DNA of 14,638 bases, taken from NCBI GenBank assembly GCA_964440915.1, contig CAYTTV010000073.1, positions 1 through 14,638 on the forward strand. The letters run 5' to 3'. The position numbers and the translations under genes are program-made. This document shows positions 1 to 8,243 of this stretch, in pieces; position 1 is the stretch's first letter, and each line of letters opens with the position of its first letter. The notes beneath the pieces are model-generated. The model saw only the letters and a list, made by a program, of their open reading frames with translations, was not told where the DNA came from and did not search any database. The stretch comes from CAMPJM01 sp964440915. GTDB lineage: Bacteria; Bacteroidota; Bacteroidia; Cytophagales; Cyclobacteriaceae.

Positions 1-1
1 A

Positions 2-88
2 CCGCCACCAACCCCCAAGGGGTTGAACTTCTTTTCCTTATGGGTCCATATTACTTTGCATGTAACAATAGGGTCCGATTGGACATAA
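2..88 (+). other. possible 3' tail of an unidentified plus-strand gene
   Basis: Frame 2 of the plus strand is open from the window edge for 28 codons and stops at TAA 86-88, three bases before a perfect terminator hairpin at 92-117. The peptide is rich in aromatic and hydrophobic residues (for example NFFSLWVHITLHV). I do not recognise it. The stop placed directly before a terminator is the only support; with so short a reading frame this could be chance. No start codon or upstream sequence is visible. Confidence 0.2.
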
Positions 89-91
89 AGC

Positions 92-117
92 AAAAAGGCT
101 CCCATTGGAGCCTTTTT
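92..117. terminator. bidirectional intrinsic terminator
   Basis: A perfect 11-bp stem (AAAAAGGCTCC / GGAGCCTTTTT) closes a 4-base CATT loop. The outer A:T pairs provide a U-run in both directions. On the minus strand it lies 24 bases past the lipoprotein stop codon and is the likely end of the thioredoxin-lipoprotein transcript. On the plus strand it would end any gene entering from the left edge. Confidence 0.85.
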
Positions 118-141
118 GAAATTTCGATAAGTATTAAGGAA

Positions 142-1077
142 TTAATCCTCCACTACTACATCTATTTTGATGTGGGCATCAGTTCCAGTCGTTCCTTCAA
201 TACCATTCACCTTTATTAATCCCCTCTTGTTGCCTTTAGCAGTAACCAATTCGAATGCTAATACTTGACCAACAGTCAAGTCTCTTGCTTGCCCTTCATT
301 TGTGCCAAAGTCTGCATCTTCAAAAGCTTTATTAATCGCTGCAACATCATTCTCAATTTCTATAAAAGCAGCTGCTGATAGATCGGTCTTCTTGATTTTG
401 GTGGCATTACGCACATTCCAACCATCTTGACCATAATCATCTAGCGGGTACTGGTCAGGAGAAGCAATAGTAGCTTTGAAGGTTGAACCATAAAAATACC
501 CAAAATCGATTTTAGCCGAGACAGCTTCAGCAGTTCCAATAACATCATTCATAGAATAAGTCTGTCCATCATTGGTGCTAAAGAACGTTTTAGAAGCCTT
601 TGTGTCATTAGGTGCATAAAGCAATGTCATCTCGTATTTTACAGTTGGTTTTGCTTCCGCTTTCACTCGATAATCAAGCGTAGCTATCCTACCTTCTTCA
701 TCTACTGCTTCAAAAATGATGTATACAGTGTTACCTATGTCATCACTTCCGATTCGGTACCCATAATCTTCTTCAAAGCTTGTTGGTGTAGTACCTGAAA
801 CTTTGGAGAAAGTCTTAATAGGACTTCCCTTTACTCCATCCTCTTGCCTGTATATATTCAAAGTATTGAAGCCAGCGGGTGCATTTACTGTGATTGTCCA
901 CCCTACAGAGTCTCCTTCGTAACCTGTGAAATCACTTTCATGTTCACCATCTACAGTTGATAGACTTATGGAAGGACCATTGAGTCCCGGTGTTTCATCA
1001 TCATCGCCACAAGAGGACATAAATCCTAAAGCTGCAATAGCCGTCAACGCAAAAATGTAATTAAAAAACTTGTTCAT
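142..1077 (-). CDS. putative surface-exposed lipoprotein, function unknown
   Basis: This is a 311-residue envelope lipoprotein. Residues 1-22 form a type II signal peptide with a hydrophobic core, and Cys23 is the expected lipidation site (MSSC lipobox). The residues after it, Gly-Asp-Asp-Asp-Glu, resemble the acidic lipoprotein export signal that sends Bacteroidota lipoproteins to the outer surface. Residues about 35-140 look like an Ig-like beta domain. Residues about 147-311 form a second module with motifs such as TFFSTNDG and FGYFYGSTF near 165-205. From memory, this kind of module recurs in Bacteroidota secreted proteins, but I cannot name a function. The gene lies 60 bases downstream of thioredoxin on the same strand and ends at the hairpin 92-117. 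I found no TAnnTTTG box in the 60-base gap, so it may be co-transcribed. No enzyme motif is visible. Confidence 0.85.
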   Translation of the reverse strand: MNKFFNYIFALTAIAALGFMSSCGDDDETPGLNGPSISLSTVDGEHESDFTGYEGDSVGWTITVNAPAGFNTLNIYRQEDGVKGSPIKTFSKVSGTTPTSFEEDYGYRIGSDDIGNTVYIIFEAVDEEGRIATLDYRVKAEAKPTVKYEMTLLYAPNDTKASKTFFSTNDGQTYSMNDVIGTAEAVSAKIDFGYFYGSTFKATIASPDQYPLDDYGQDGWNVRNATKIKKTDLSAAAFIEIENDVAAINKAFEDADFGTNEGQARDLTVGQVLAFELVTAKGNKRGLIKVNGIEGTTGTDAHIKIDVVVED

Positions 1078-1137
1078 AAGAATAAATTGTTTGGTAAATC
1101 TTAATTTATAGTTAAAAATTATTACAATAAATACACT

Positions 1138-1443
1138 TTAAAGATGCGCCCTTACCTCAGCAGCCAAATCCCGTCTGGTCATTAGTCCAGACTTACGCCA
1201 AATGACCTTCCCGTTTTTGAAAAGAACCAACGTCGGAACACCACGAATATTATATTTTGAGGCAGCTGCTTGATTCTTGTCCACATCTACTTTTATCACT
1301 TTCAATTTTCCCCCCATTTCCCGTGCAAAGTCCTCCACAATAGGCGTTAAGGTCTGACATGGCCCACACCAAGTCGCATGAAAATCTACTAAAACAGGTT
1401 GCTCAGGTTGATTGATCAATGCATTAAAAGATTGCTTTGCCAT
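1138..1443 (-). CDS. trxA: thioredoxin
   Basis: A 101-residue single-domain thioredoxin, about the usual length (100-110), that reduces protein disulfides. The active-site motif WCGPC spans residues 25-29, with redox cysteines Cys26 and Cys29. The buried Asp20 in VLVDFHA and the cis-proline Pro70 in GVPT complete the fold signature. There is no signal peptide, so it is cytoplasmic and would be recharged by thioredoxin reductase. It is transcribed divergently from the DPP-IV gene and is followed after 60 bases by the lipoprotein gene. I see no specific functional link between them. The His after Phe21 (FHATWCGPC) is a mild variation on the common FWA. A genome may hold several thioredoxins, so whether this is the main one is an inference. 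Confidence 0.93.
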   Translation of the reverse strand: MAKQSFNALINQPEQPVLVDFHATWCGPCQTLTPIVEDFAREMGGKLKVIKVDVDKNQAAASKYNIRGVPTLVLFKNGKVIWRKSGLMTRRDLAAEVRAHL

Positions 1444-1639
1444 GCTTCATGTTTAATTCTTGTACCATTACAATATTCCAACCTTTTTGTTTATTTGATT
1501 TATCGAATGCCTACACCTTATGACACATGTAATAATAGTTTGGTTGGAACGACTTTAAAATAATCTTGACCGCCAACAAGAAGCATTCCATATTATCTCT
1601 TTTAAAAAAACAGTGTCTCACACTACAGGGTTTTCATCA

Positions 1640-1647
1640 TACTTTTG
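1640..1647 (+). promoter_or_regulatory. candidate -7 box for the DPP-IV gene
   Basis: TACTTTTG matches the Bacteroidota -7 consensus TAnnTTTG exactly. It sits 82 bases before the ATG at 1730 in the 286-base divergent region 1444-1729. I see no good TTTG -33 element at the expected distance, and no matching box for the divergent thioredoxin gene. Confidence 0.4.
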
Positions 1648-1729
1648 CTATTTTTAAATATTATGGTGCTACGCCCTGCAAGACGGCGGAGTACTATTGA
1701 GTTTCAGGATACTTTATTGACACAAGGAT

Positions 1730-3949
1730 ATGAGCAAGAAATTTATTATAGTATTAGGTGGCAGCCTGGGGCTCCTCTTTGCACTGCATGGCCCATTGGC
1801 AGCTCAAGAGAAACTTCCCATATCTTTAGAAGATATTTTCAGCAAGGGCACCTTCCAACAAAGGTCTGTTTATAATATCAATTGGATGAAGGACGGGCAG
1901 TTTTACACGTCCCGTGTGAGTAATGAGGGCGTCCAGGCAGATTTTATTTTACAGTATGCCATAGAGACAGGCACCGTTGTCGATACCGTTGTAAACGGTT
2001 CTGAGCTAGTACTGCCTCAAAATACATCTCCCCTAAGATTTGACAGCTATGCCCTCAGCCCTGACGAACAGAAAGTGCTATTGGCTACACAGCAAGAGGG
2101 CATTTACAGGCGGTCTACCAAAGCATACTTCTATATCTATGATTTGCAGAACAAAAACATTGTCCCCTTGGCTGCAGGAGAAAAGCAATCCTATGCTACT
2201 TTTTCTCCCGATGGCAGCAAAGTAGCTTTTGTTAGAGGCAACAACCTCTACTATGTAGACCTCGGCACTATGGAGGAACATGCCATTACCCATGACGGCA
2301 AATGGAACCATATCATTCATGGCAGTAGCGACTGGGTATATGAAGAGGAGTTTGCTTTTGCTAAGGCTTTCTTCTGGTCACCGGACGGGAAGGCCATCGC
2401 CTATTATACATTCGATGAAACTGAGGTAAAGGAATACAATATGCAGTTGTGGACAGGGTTGTATCCACAGGATTATACTTTTAAATATCCTAAAGCGGGC
2501 GAAAAGAATTCTCGTATTGATATAATGGTTTATCATTTAGAGAACAGAAATTCTATCGCCATGGATCTAGGGGAGGAGGAAGATATATATATTCCCAGGA
2601 TTTACTGGGCTCCAGCATCCGACATTCTTTCGATGGTAAGGATGAACAGGCTTCAAAATAAATTGGAAATATTGCATGGCGATATTTATACTGGCGCTAC
2701 GAAGATCGTTTTAACGGAAGAGAGCAAGACTTATGTTGATATCAATTTTATAGATGACCTCACATATTTACAAGACAAAAAGCATTTTATAAGAACCAGT
2801 GAAAAAGATGGATATAAGCACATTTATCTCCACAGAATGGACGGACGCCTAGTGCGACAGATAACGAAAGGGGCATGGGAAGTTGAAGAAATGTTAGGGA
2901 TCGATGAAAAAAACAACCTCATCTATTATACTTCTACTGCGATATCACCTCTAGAGAGGCACTTGTATGTCGTGGGCCTAAACGGTAAGAACAACAGAAG
3001 GCTGACAAAAAGTGCTGGAGTGCATGATATTAACATTAGCTCAGACTTCCGATACTATATTAATTATGCCTCCTCGGCACAATCTCCACTTACTGTAAGC
3101 CTCCATACAGCCCCTTCTGGAAAACTCGTAAAAATACTGGAAGATAATCGTCAGCTAAGTGAAACCCTCGATCGCTATCAGTGGCGTCCTAAAGAGTTCT
3201 TTAGTTTTAAAACAACCGACAACATTGTCCTCAATGGCTATATGGTGAAGCCGACAGATTTTGATCCACAAAAGCAGTATCCTGTTTTGATGTACGTGTA
3301 CGGAGGGCCTGGCTCACAACTTGTCCTCAATGCCTGGGGCGCAAGCAGGGAGCTTTGGCTTCAGCATCTTGCCCAACAGGGTTATATTGTAGTATGTGTA
3401 GACAATCGCGGTACAGGAGGCAGGGGAAAGGAATTTAAGGATATCACTTACGGTCAGTTGGGGAAATATGAAGCCGAGGATCAGATTGAAGCTGCAAAAT
3501 ACCTGGGCAGTCTAGGCTATGTGGATGAAACAAGGATTGGGATTTGGGGGTGGAGCTACGGGGGCTATATGTCATCCCTCTGTCTTTTCTTAGGGTCTGA
3601 TTATTTTAAAGCTGCCATAGCGGTGGCGCCCGTTTCTTCATGGCGATTTTACGATACGATCTATACCGAACGCTACCTACAGACGCCACAGCTAAATGCC
3701 AGTGGATATGATGATTATTCGCCTTTAAGCCATACCGAAAAACTGCGAGGTAAATATTTGCTAATACATGGAACAGGAGACGACAATGTGCATTTTCAAA
3801 ATACTGTTGCCCTGGTAGACAGCTTGATCGCCAACAATAAACAATTTGAATCATTTTACTATCCCAACCGAAATCATAGCATCTACGGGAAAAACACTTC
3901 TCTGCATTTGTACAATTTGATGACAAAGTTCCTTATGGAAAACCTTTAG
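1730..3949 (+). CDS. dipeptidyl-peptidase IV (S9B family), secreted
   Basis: A 739-residue serine peptidase predicted to release N-terminal X-Pro or X-Ala dipeptides. Residues 1-25 form a signal peptide (KK, hydrophobic core, cut near LAA|Q), so it acts in the periplasm or envelope. Residues about 100-480 are the beta-propeller. They contain DWVYEEE at 201-207, the double-Glu motif that binds the substrate amino terminus in DPP-IV. The alpha/beta-hydrolase domain covers about 490-739. It has Tyr524 in YVYGGPGSQ (oxyanion hole), nucleophile Ser609 in GWSYGGY, Asp684 in HGTGDDNVH and His716 in NRNHS. All catalytic residues are present and the length is normal for the family. AAGGA lies only one base before the ATG, too close to act as a normal Shine-Dalgarno site. 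The start is chosen because it gives a complete signal peptide. It appears to be a single-gene unit. Confidence 0.95.
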   Translation: MSKKFIIVLGGSLGLLFALHGPLAAQEKLPISLEDIFSKGTFQQRSVYNINWMKDGQFYTSRVSNEGVQADFILQYAIETGTVVDTVVNGSELVLPQNTSPLRFDSYALSPDEQKVLLATQQEGIYRRSTKAYFYIYDLQNKNIVPLAAGEKQSYATFSPDGSKVAFVRGNNLYYVDLGTMEEHAITHDGKWNHIIHGSSDWVYEEEFAFAKAFFWSPDGKAIAYYTFDETEVKEYNMQLWTGLYPQDYTFKYPKAGEKNSRIDIMVYHLENRNSIAMDLGEEEDIYIPRIYWAPASDILSMVRMNRLQNKLEILHGDIYTGATKIVLTEESKTYVDINFIDDLTYLQDKKHFIRTSEKDGYKHIYLHRMDGRLVRQITKGAWEVEEMLGIDEKNNLIYYTSTAISPLERHLYVVGLNGKNNRRLTKSAGVHDINISSDFRYYINYASSAQSPLTVSLHTAPSGKLVKILEDNRQLSETLDRYQWRPKEFFSFKTTDNIVLNGYMVKPTDFDPQKQYPVLMYVYGGPGSQLVLNAWGASRELWLQHLAQQGYIVVCVDNRGTGGRGKEFKDITYGQLGKYEAEDQIEAAKYLGSLGYVDETRIGIWGWSYGGYMSSLCLFLGSDYFKAAIAVAPVSSWRFYDTIYTERYLQTPQLNASGYDDYSPLSHTEKLRGKYLLIHGTGDDNVHFQNTVALVDSLIANNKQFESFYYPNRNHSIYGKNTSLHLYNLMTKFLMENL

Positions 3950-4272
3950 ATGTAAGATTTAATAACATCTCGCTAATTATTGCATCTATTTTTTTATCTA
4001 AAACATCTTCTCAGGTTGATTATACTAAGCCTGATGAATAACAAACTCCTATAAATCACATAAATCTAAATATTTATTGTTTCAATGGGTTACCTATCGC
4101 TCCTATTAAGTATTAACACATACTGATTGCATTATTTAAATAAAAGTTATCAATAATAAAATTAGTCTTTTTAAAGTGGAAAAACCCTTCTCATGTAATT
4201 TTACAACGCATTTGATAAAATTTTTCACTAATCTCAAAATGTTTTCATCATCACTTAAAATTTAAAGGAGCC
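3950..4272. other. AT-rich intergenic region
   Basis: This 323-base gap separates two plus-strand genes. I find no open frame of interest, no RNA gene, and no exact TAnnTTTG box on the plus strand. A 6-bp inverted repeat (AGATGT 3948-3953, ACATCT 3965-3970) overlaps the DPP-IV stop but has no U-run. AAAGGAG at 4264-4270 precedes the next ATG by only two bases, closer than a normal Shine-Dalgarno spacing. The promoter of the next gene probably lies here but I cannot place it. Confidence 0.5.
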
Positions 4273-5034
4273 ATGGAAAACGATACACTCAATTTTTTAG
4301 CAACCTGGAACACTTGGGGGCAAATAGCTTCCATAATAGCAGCAAGTCTAGGTATTTTGGTCGCCCTCTATTACTTCGTAAAATTGGTTACCATTAAGGA
4401 TTACAAGAAAAAGTATGATTTCATCAACCTGAATGAAATCAACCTGCTTTGGATCAGTTCACTATTCCTCATCATTGCAGGTTCCATTTATGTCAACACC
4501 CTGGTGGCAAAGCCTGACTTGGTTTGGTTCATTGTTCGAATCTTTGTTTCTGTCATGTTCGCGTTGATTGTGGGTGTAGCAGTTTCAAATGTGCTTAGAG
4601 TATATTATCCCTCCTACATTGAAAAACGCCTTCATAGGTTACGTTTTACACCGAGGGTTTCCCCTAACACAGGGAAGCCTATGAAACTACTAAGCGAGGA
4701 AGAGGAAGACGTGCATTTGGATGAAGGAATGCAGGCAGAAGAGAATATATTTTCCATCGATTACGACGTATGGATTGATGAAGAAACGGGCTATACGCAG
4801 ATAGATAAATATGCTGGTCACCTTCATGCACTGGCATGCCCAGAGTGTAGTTACCAGACATTAAAAGTCGCCAAGGAGGAAATTATCACCTCCCCTACTG
4901 TCGAGACATCAGGAGAATTATTAAAGTTCTATAAGTGCGGATATTGCAACCACAAAGAAAGGAAGGTCTTCAGGGTAGCCAAGCTTATCGAAACTCGTGA
5001 AGTAGCTCCTCAAATGCAAGGGGCGACAGTGTAG
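4273..5034 (+). CDS. membrane protein with C-terminal zinc ribbon, unknown function
   Basis: A 253-residue protein I cannot assign to a named family. Three hydrophobic segments lie at about 16-38, 57-78 and 84-107, and the stretch after them is rich in Arg and Lys (about 109-128), which suggests that the C-terminal half is cytoplasmic. An acidic run (SEEEED, 141-146) leads into a soluble domain from about 155. That domain carries two CxxC knuckles 29 residues apart, Cys189/Cys192 (CPEC) and Cys222/Cys225 (CGYC), which is the arrangement of a zinc ribbon. From memory, similar CPxC...CxxC ribbons end some Bacteroidota TPM-domain proteins, but no TPM domain is visible here. The gene stands alone, with a 323-base gap before it and a strong terminator 25 bases after its stop codon. 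A sensing, scaffold or protein-quality role is possible, but nothing in the sequence decides it. Confidence 0.8.
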   Translation: MENDTLNFLATWNTWGQIASIIAASLGILVALYYFVKLVTIKDYKKKYDFINLNEINLLWISSLFLIIAGSIYVNTLVAKPDLVWFIVRIFVSVMFALIVGVAVSNVLRVYYPSYIEKRLHRLRFTPRVSPNTGKPMKLLSEEEEDVHLDEGMQAEENIFSIDYDVWIDEETGYTQIDKYAGHLHALACPECSYQTLKVAKEEIITSPTVETSGELLKFYKCGYCNHKERKVFRVAKLIETREVAPQMQGATV

Positions 5035-5058
5035 TGAGCGTTTATGAATTTACTAAGA

Positions 5059-5086
5059 GGCGACAATAGACATTGTCGCCTTTTTT
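5059..5086 (+). terminator. intrinsic terminator of the zinc-ribbon membrane gene
   Basis: A perfect 9-bp stem (GGCGACAAT / ATTGTCGCC) with a 4-base AGAC loop is followed by six T on the plus strand. It starts 25 bases after the stop codon of the preceding gene. Read on the minus strand it lacks a U-run, so it should work mainly for plus-strand transcripts even though the convergent SDR gene ends at 5105. Confidence 0.9.
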
Positions 5087-5104
5087 ATTATTACCAAGCA
5101 CCTC

Positions 5105-5893
5105 TTATAAACTTCCGGTTTTGCCTCCATCTACAGGAAGGTTGACACCGTTGATATATCGTGCAGCAGGAGAAGACAAAAAGGCTACAGCGGCAGCAAT
5201 ATCACTTGACGCTGCAAAATATCCTATGGGAATATCTTGGAGCATTGATTTTCGGATTTCCTCTTCAGTAGTTCCAGCATTTTCTGCCTTGGTCTTGATA
5301 AGGCTTTCAAGTCTTCCAGTCTGCGTAAGGCCAGGCAGTACGTTGTTTACAGTAATACCAAAAGGCGCCAACTCCAAAGACAGTGTCTTTGCCCAATTAG
5401 CTACCGCCCCTCGGATGGTATTGGATACACCAAGACCTGGGATTGGAATTTTTACTGAGGTAGAGATCACATTGATGATACGGCCATAGTTGCCTTGCTT
5501 CATAAAAGGCACTACCGCCTGCACCAATACCTGATTACAGATAAGATGTTGATTAAAAGCCGTCAGAAATGCGTCCTCTGTGGCGTCCAGAGCAGTTCCT
5601 GCTGGAGGACCGCCTGTATTATTCACTAAAATATCAACTTTTGTGGCTGTTGCGAAGTATTCTTCAATCACTTCCCGAAGCTGATCTGGCGCATTAAAAT
5701 TGGCACACAAGAAGGAATGCATTTGCCCTTTAGCAGTATCTAATGTTGTAACGACCTCTTGTAGCTTTTTCAAATTTCTTGCCACCAACACTACATTACT
5801 CCCTAGGAGCGCCAACTCTTGTGCTATGGCCAAACCAATCCCCTGAGTGCTTCCACAAACAATAGCATACTTACCTTTTAGATCTATATTCAT
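5105..5893 (-). CDS. short-chain dehydrogenase/reductase-like protein with degenerate active site
   Basis: A 262-residue Rossmann-fold protein of normal SDR length. The dinucleotide loop is GSTQGIG (14-20), a TGxxxGxG variant without the leading Thr. NNTGG (91-95) matches the NNAG motif, and Ser144 aligns with the catalytic Ser. The usual Tyr and Lys of YxxxK are missing: at the normal spacing (Ser+13 and +17) the residues are Ser157 and Arg161 (VSNTIRGAV). The rest of that helix (AKTLSLELA) and the C-terminal NGVNLPVDGG are typical SDR. From memory this resembles the BKR-like SDR subgroup that lacks a perfect tetrad. It may therefore bind NAD(P) without ordinary ketoreductase chemistry, or use other residues. 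It starts two bases after the acyltransferase stop codon, so the two are very likely co-transcribed and a lipid-related role is plausible. Confidence 0.88.
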   Translation of the reverse strand: MNIDLKGKYAIVCGSTQGIGLAIAQELALLGSNVVLVARNLKKLQEVVTTLDTAKGQMHSFLCANFNAPDQLREVIEEYFATATKVDILVNNTGGPPAGTALDATEDAFLTAFNQHLICNQVLVQAVVPFMKQGNYGRIINVISTSVKIPIPGLGVSNTIRGAVANWAKTLSLELAPFGITVNNVLPGLTQTGRLESLIKTKAENAGTTEEEIRKSMLQDIPIGYFAASSDIAAAVAFLSSPAARYINGVNLPVDGGKTGSL

Positions 5894-5895
5894 GA

Positions 5896-7053
5896 TTACT
5901 TCTTTAGCTTCATTTTATTCTCTACGGGCGCAGCATACATTTTCAAAATGATTGCACGTATGGCATCAGCGGGTTCTTCCGCCTCACCAGCCAGTTGGTC
6001 GACATGGCGCATAAAAATGGCCTTATCATCTGAAGTATACTGATCTACAAAATCTTGCCGATCCTGAATTATATCATAGGCCACATAATTTGTAGGCCAC
6101 AGGTGGTATTGCTTATATATTTCCTGGTCAATCAACTCAGCAATTTGCTTAATGAGGTCATTTTTGTTTACCGGCATCTCTATGCCTTCCAAAAGATCTT
6201 TAAGCGGGGATCCCACAGCAAAATGCACACGCCCTTTGTTGTTTTCTATTCCTTGCAACATGCTCTTCAAGTCATCTTGCCATGTTTTTTTGAACTGCCC
6301 TGCCTGCTCTTTTATATATATCTCTCTTGCCTTAAGGTAATCACAAGGCTCGTATTCATATGAAATGGCCAAGGGCGTTATATTAAGCGCCTTAAAGTTC
6401 TCCACGATATCGGTGCTCGAACCGCTAATAGAAAGCATTTTGAGCAATCCCGATTGGGTACGGTCGTCACCATCCTTGGTTCGGCCTTCTCTTTGGGCAA
6501 TCCACACAGAGACATGACGCTCTACTATAGACCGTCTTATATAATTAGACACTTGTAGGGAATACTCATAAAGTTGCTTGGCAGGCACGTTTCTGTGAAC
6601 AATGAAGTTTTTATTAAGGCGAACCAAGTCTTTTATCCACGGCTGAATGAGTAGATTGTTTCCAATGGCTACCTCACAGGTTTCCATATTATTCTGAAAA
6701 AGCAGCAAATTCAAAAAAGCAGAATCAAGAATGATATCCCGATGGTTGGAGATAAAAAGGCATCCTTGTATCTGCTTCAGTTTTTCCGTTCCCGATGTAG
6801 TGATTCCTGCCGTAGTATTTTGGGCCACTCCATGGGCGAGGGGGTACATCAACTTTTCTTGAAAGCCTCTAATCGTCCTTACATCTCCCAAAAGTTCCTT
6901 AACCTTATCCTTATCCAGCCCCGGAACAACCTGTTGCACGAAGCGTAAAAAATAGGGATCCAAAATCAACCGTTGCACGGCATCTTCTACCTCTTCATCA
7001 TAGTATGGCCTTATTTCTTCAAACTCTAAATTTACTTGCGGACTACCAGACAT
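5896..7053 (-). CDS. PlsB/PlsC-like acyltransferase
   Basis: A 385-residue member of the glycerol-phosphate acyltransferase superfamily, predicted to move a fatty acyl chain onto a (lyso)phospholipid or related acceptor. The catalytic block is FISNHRDIILDS (100-111), with His104 followed by Asp110, an HX5D rather than the textbook HX4D spacing. Further conserved blocks are AIGNNLL (129-135), VRLNKNFIVHR (144-154) and QREGRTKDG (187-195), which corresponds to the EGTR-type substrate-binding motif. The N-terminal 85 residues, including FEEIRPYYDEEV, form an extension beyond minimal PlsC proteins. I see no clear transmembrane helix, so it is probably a peripheral membrane protein. The acceptor cannot be read from sequence. 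The SDR gene follows after two bases on the same strand, and 98 bases separate this gene from the upstream rluB. Confidence 0.85.
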   Translation of the reverse strand: MSGSPQVNLEFEEIRPYYDEEVEDAVQRLILDPYFLRFVQQVVPGLDKDKVKELLGDVRTIRGFQEKLMYPLAHGVAQNTTAGITTSGTEKLKQIQGCLFISNHRDIILDSAFLNLLLFQNNMETCEVAIGNNLLIQPWIKDLVRLNKNFIVHRNVPAKQLYEYSLQVSNYIRRSIVERHVSVWIAQREGRTKDGDDRTQSGLLKMLSISGSSTDIVENFKALNITPLAISYEYEPCDYLKAREIYIKEQAGQFKKTWQDDLKSMLQGIENNKGRVHFAVGSPLKDLLEGIEMPVNKNDLIKQIAELIDQEIYKQYHLWPTNYVAYDIIQDRQDFVDQYTSDDKAIFMRHVDQLAGEAEEPADAIRAIILKMYAAPVENKMKLKK

Positions 7054-7151
7054 ATCTATCTTTAAATTTACTGTTGCTCACTTCAATGTTTTGGTTATCA
7101 GTAACTGGTATTGTTTTTTTAACCCAAACAGCTAAATGAATCAATGCGGTT

Positions 7152-8117
7152 TTACTTTAGGTATTTAAGTTTGATCACTTCCTTCTCACTCAGATAGCGC
7201 CATTGCCCCCGAGGTAAATCTAACTTGGTAAGGCCGGCATACATCACCCTGTCTAGCTTTACCACTTCATAGCCTAAGCTTTCAAATATTCTCCTTACGA
7301 TTCTGTTCCTTCCTATATGGATCTCGATGCCAAGGCTTTTATTATCCGGGGTTACGAAAGCCAATTCGTCAACTTCTGCCACACCGTCTTCCAATGCAAT
7401 TCCCGCTTGTATTTTTAGGAAATCCTCATCAGATACTGGCTTATCCACATCTACTTGATAAAGTTTTTTCACCTTGTGAGAGGGGTGGGAAAGTTTTTTT
7501 GTCAGATCGCCGTCGTTGGTCAATAAAAGTAGCCCAGTAGTATTCCTATCCAACCGACCGACAGGATATATTCTTTCCTCACAAGCACTGGCCACTAAGT
7601 TCATGACCGTCTTGCGGTCATCGGGGTCTTGGGTAGTAGTAATAAAGCCTTTTGGCTTATTCAAAAGTACATATACAAGTTTTTCTCGCTTGAGAACCTT
7701 GCCTTTGTATTTGACACTATCGCTCCTATTGACTTTGTGACCTAATGCGGTTATCACCTTATCGTTTACTGTAATATCTCCCCGAGCAATAAGATTGTCT
7801 GCTTCTCTCCTAGAGCATACGCCTGCATTGGCAATATATCTATTAAGTCTGATCAAATCATCCTGTGCGCCTTCCTTTTGCAAAGGACTCTCTATGGGCG
7901 CTGATGGCAATGCCTTGTCATGGTTTGTCCTGAAGGTAGGCGCAGCTTCCTGCTTTCTAGGATATTTTTCCTTTCGTTGGGAAGATTGATCTTTATCCTG
8001 ATATTTTCTGGGAAAGCTATCTTCCTTTTTCTTCCCTATGTTTCTACTCGACCCTTTTCCGGATCCTTGGTTTTTATTGTCTCCTGTGAAATTCTCTTTT
8101 TTAAAGCGCTTTGGCAT
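7152..8117 (-). CDS. rluB: RsuA/RluB-family rRNA pseudouridine synthase
   Basis: A 321-residue enzyme that isomerises a uridine in rRNA, most likely 23S rRNA. Residues 1-87 form a low-complexity tail rich in Lys, Arg, Ser and Gln, common in Bacteroidota homologues and probably disordered. An S4 RNA-binding domain follows (about 88-134: IRLNRYIANAGVCSRREAD). The catalytic domain (about 145-312) has GRLDRNTTGLLLLTNDGD, with the catalytic Asp190. GRNRIVRRIFESLGYEV (269-285) is the conserved C-terminal block. The rluB assignment rather than rsuA, rluE or rluF rests on the scpB gene just upstream, since scpB-rluB adjacency is frequent in bacteria. Two candidate -7 boxes lie in the 212-base gap before it. 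The exact target uridine is inferred, not seen. Confidence 0.9.
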   Translation of the reverse strand: MPKRFKKENFTGDNKNQGSGKGSSRNIGKKKEDSFPRKYQDKDQSSQRKEKYPRKQEAAPTFRTNHDKALPSAPIESPLQKEGAQDDLIRLNRYIANAGVCSRREADNLIARGDITVNDKVITALGHKVNRSDSVKYKGKVLKREKLVYVLLNKPKGFITTTQDPDDRKTVMNLVASACEERIYPVGRLDRNTTGLLLLTNDGDLTKKLSHPSHKVKKLYQVDVDKPVSDEDFLKIQAGIALEDGVAEVDELAFVTPDNKSLGIEIHIGRNRIVRRIFESLGYEVVKLDRVMYAGLTKLDLPRGQWRYLSEKEVIKLKYLK

Positions 8118-8199
8118 ACAATTCAGTATCGCTACTGTATTAAAAGTGGATATTGATTTAAATTCTGATTTATTTCCTGATTCAGAAAAAAACCAACCT

Positions 8200-8207
8200 C
8201 AAAAATA
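8200..8207 (-). promoter_or_regulatory. candidate -7 box upstream of rluB (proximal)
   Basis: On the minus strand this reads TATTTTTG, an exact TAnnTTTG match, 82 bases before the rluB ATG. No convincing TTTG -33 partner is visible at 19-21 bases. The sequence is AT-rich, so a chance match is possible. Confidence 0.3.
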
Positions 8208-8243
8208 CATCATTTATAGTAATCGGAAGGGCAGTATACAAAT

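Noticed and set aside
1724..1728. AAGGA as the Shine-Dalgarno site of the DPP-IV gene
   Set aside because: It ends one base before the ATG, too close for normal pairing, and Bacteroidota rarely depend on such sites.
3948..3970. Inverted repeat AGATGT/ACATCT just after the DPP-IV stop as a terminator
   Set aside because: Only six pairs, an 11-base loop, and no T-run directly after it.
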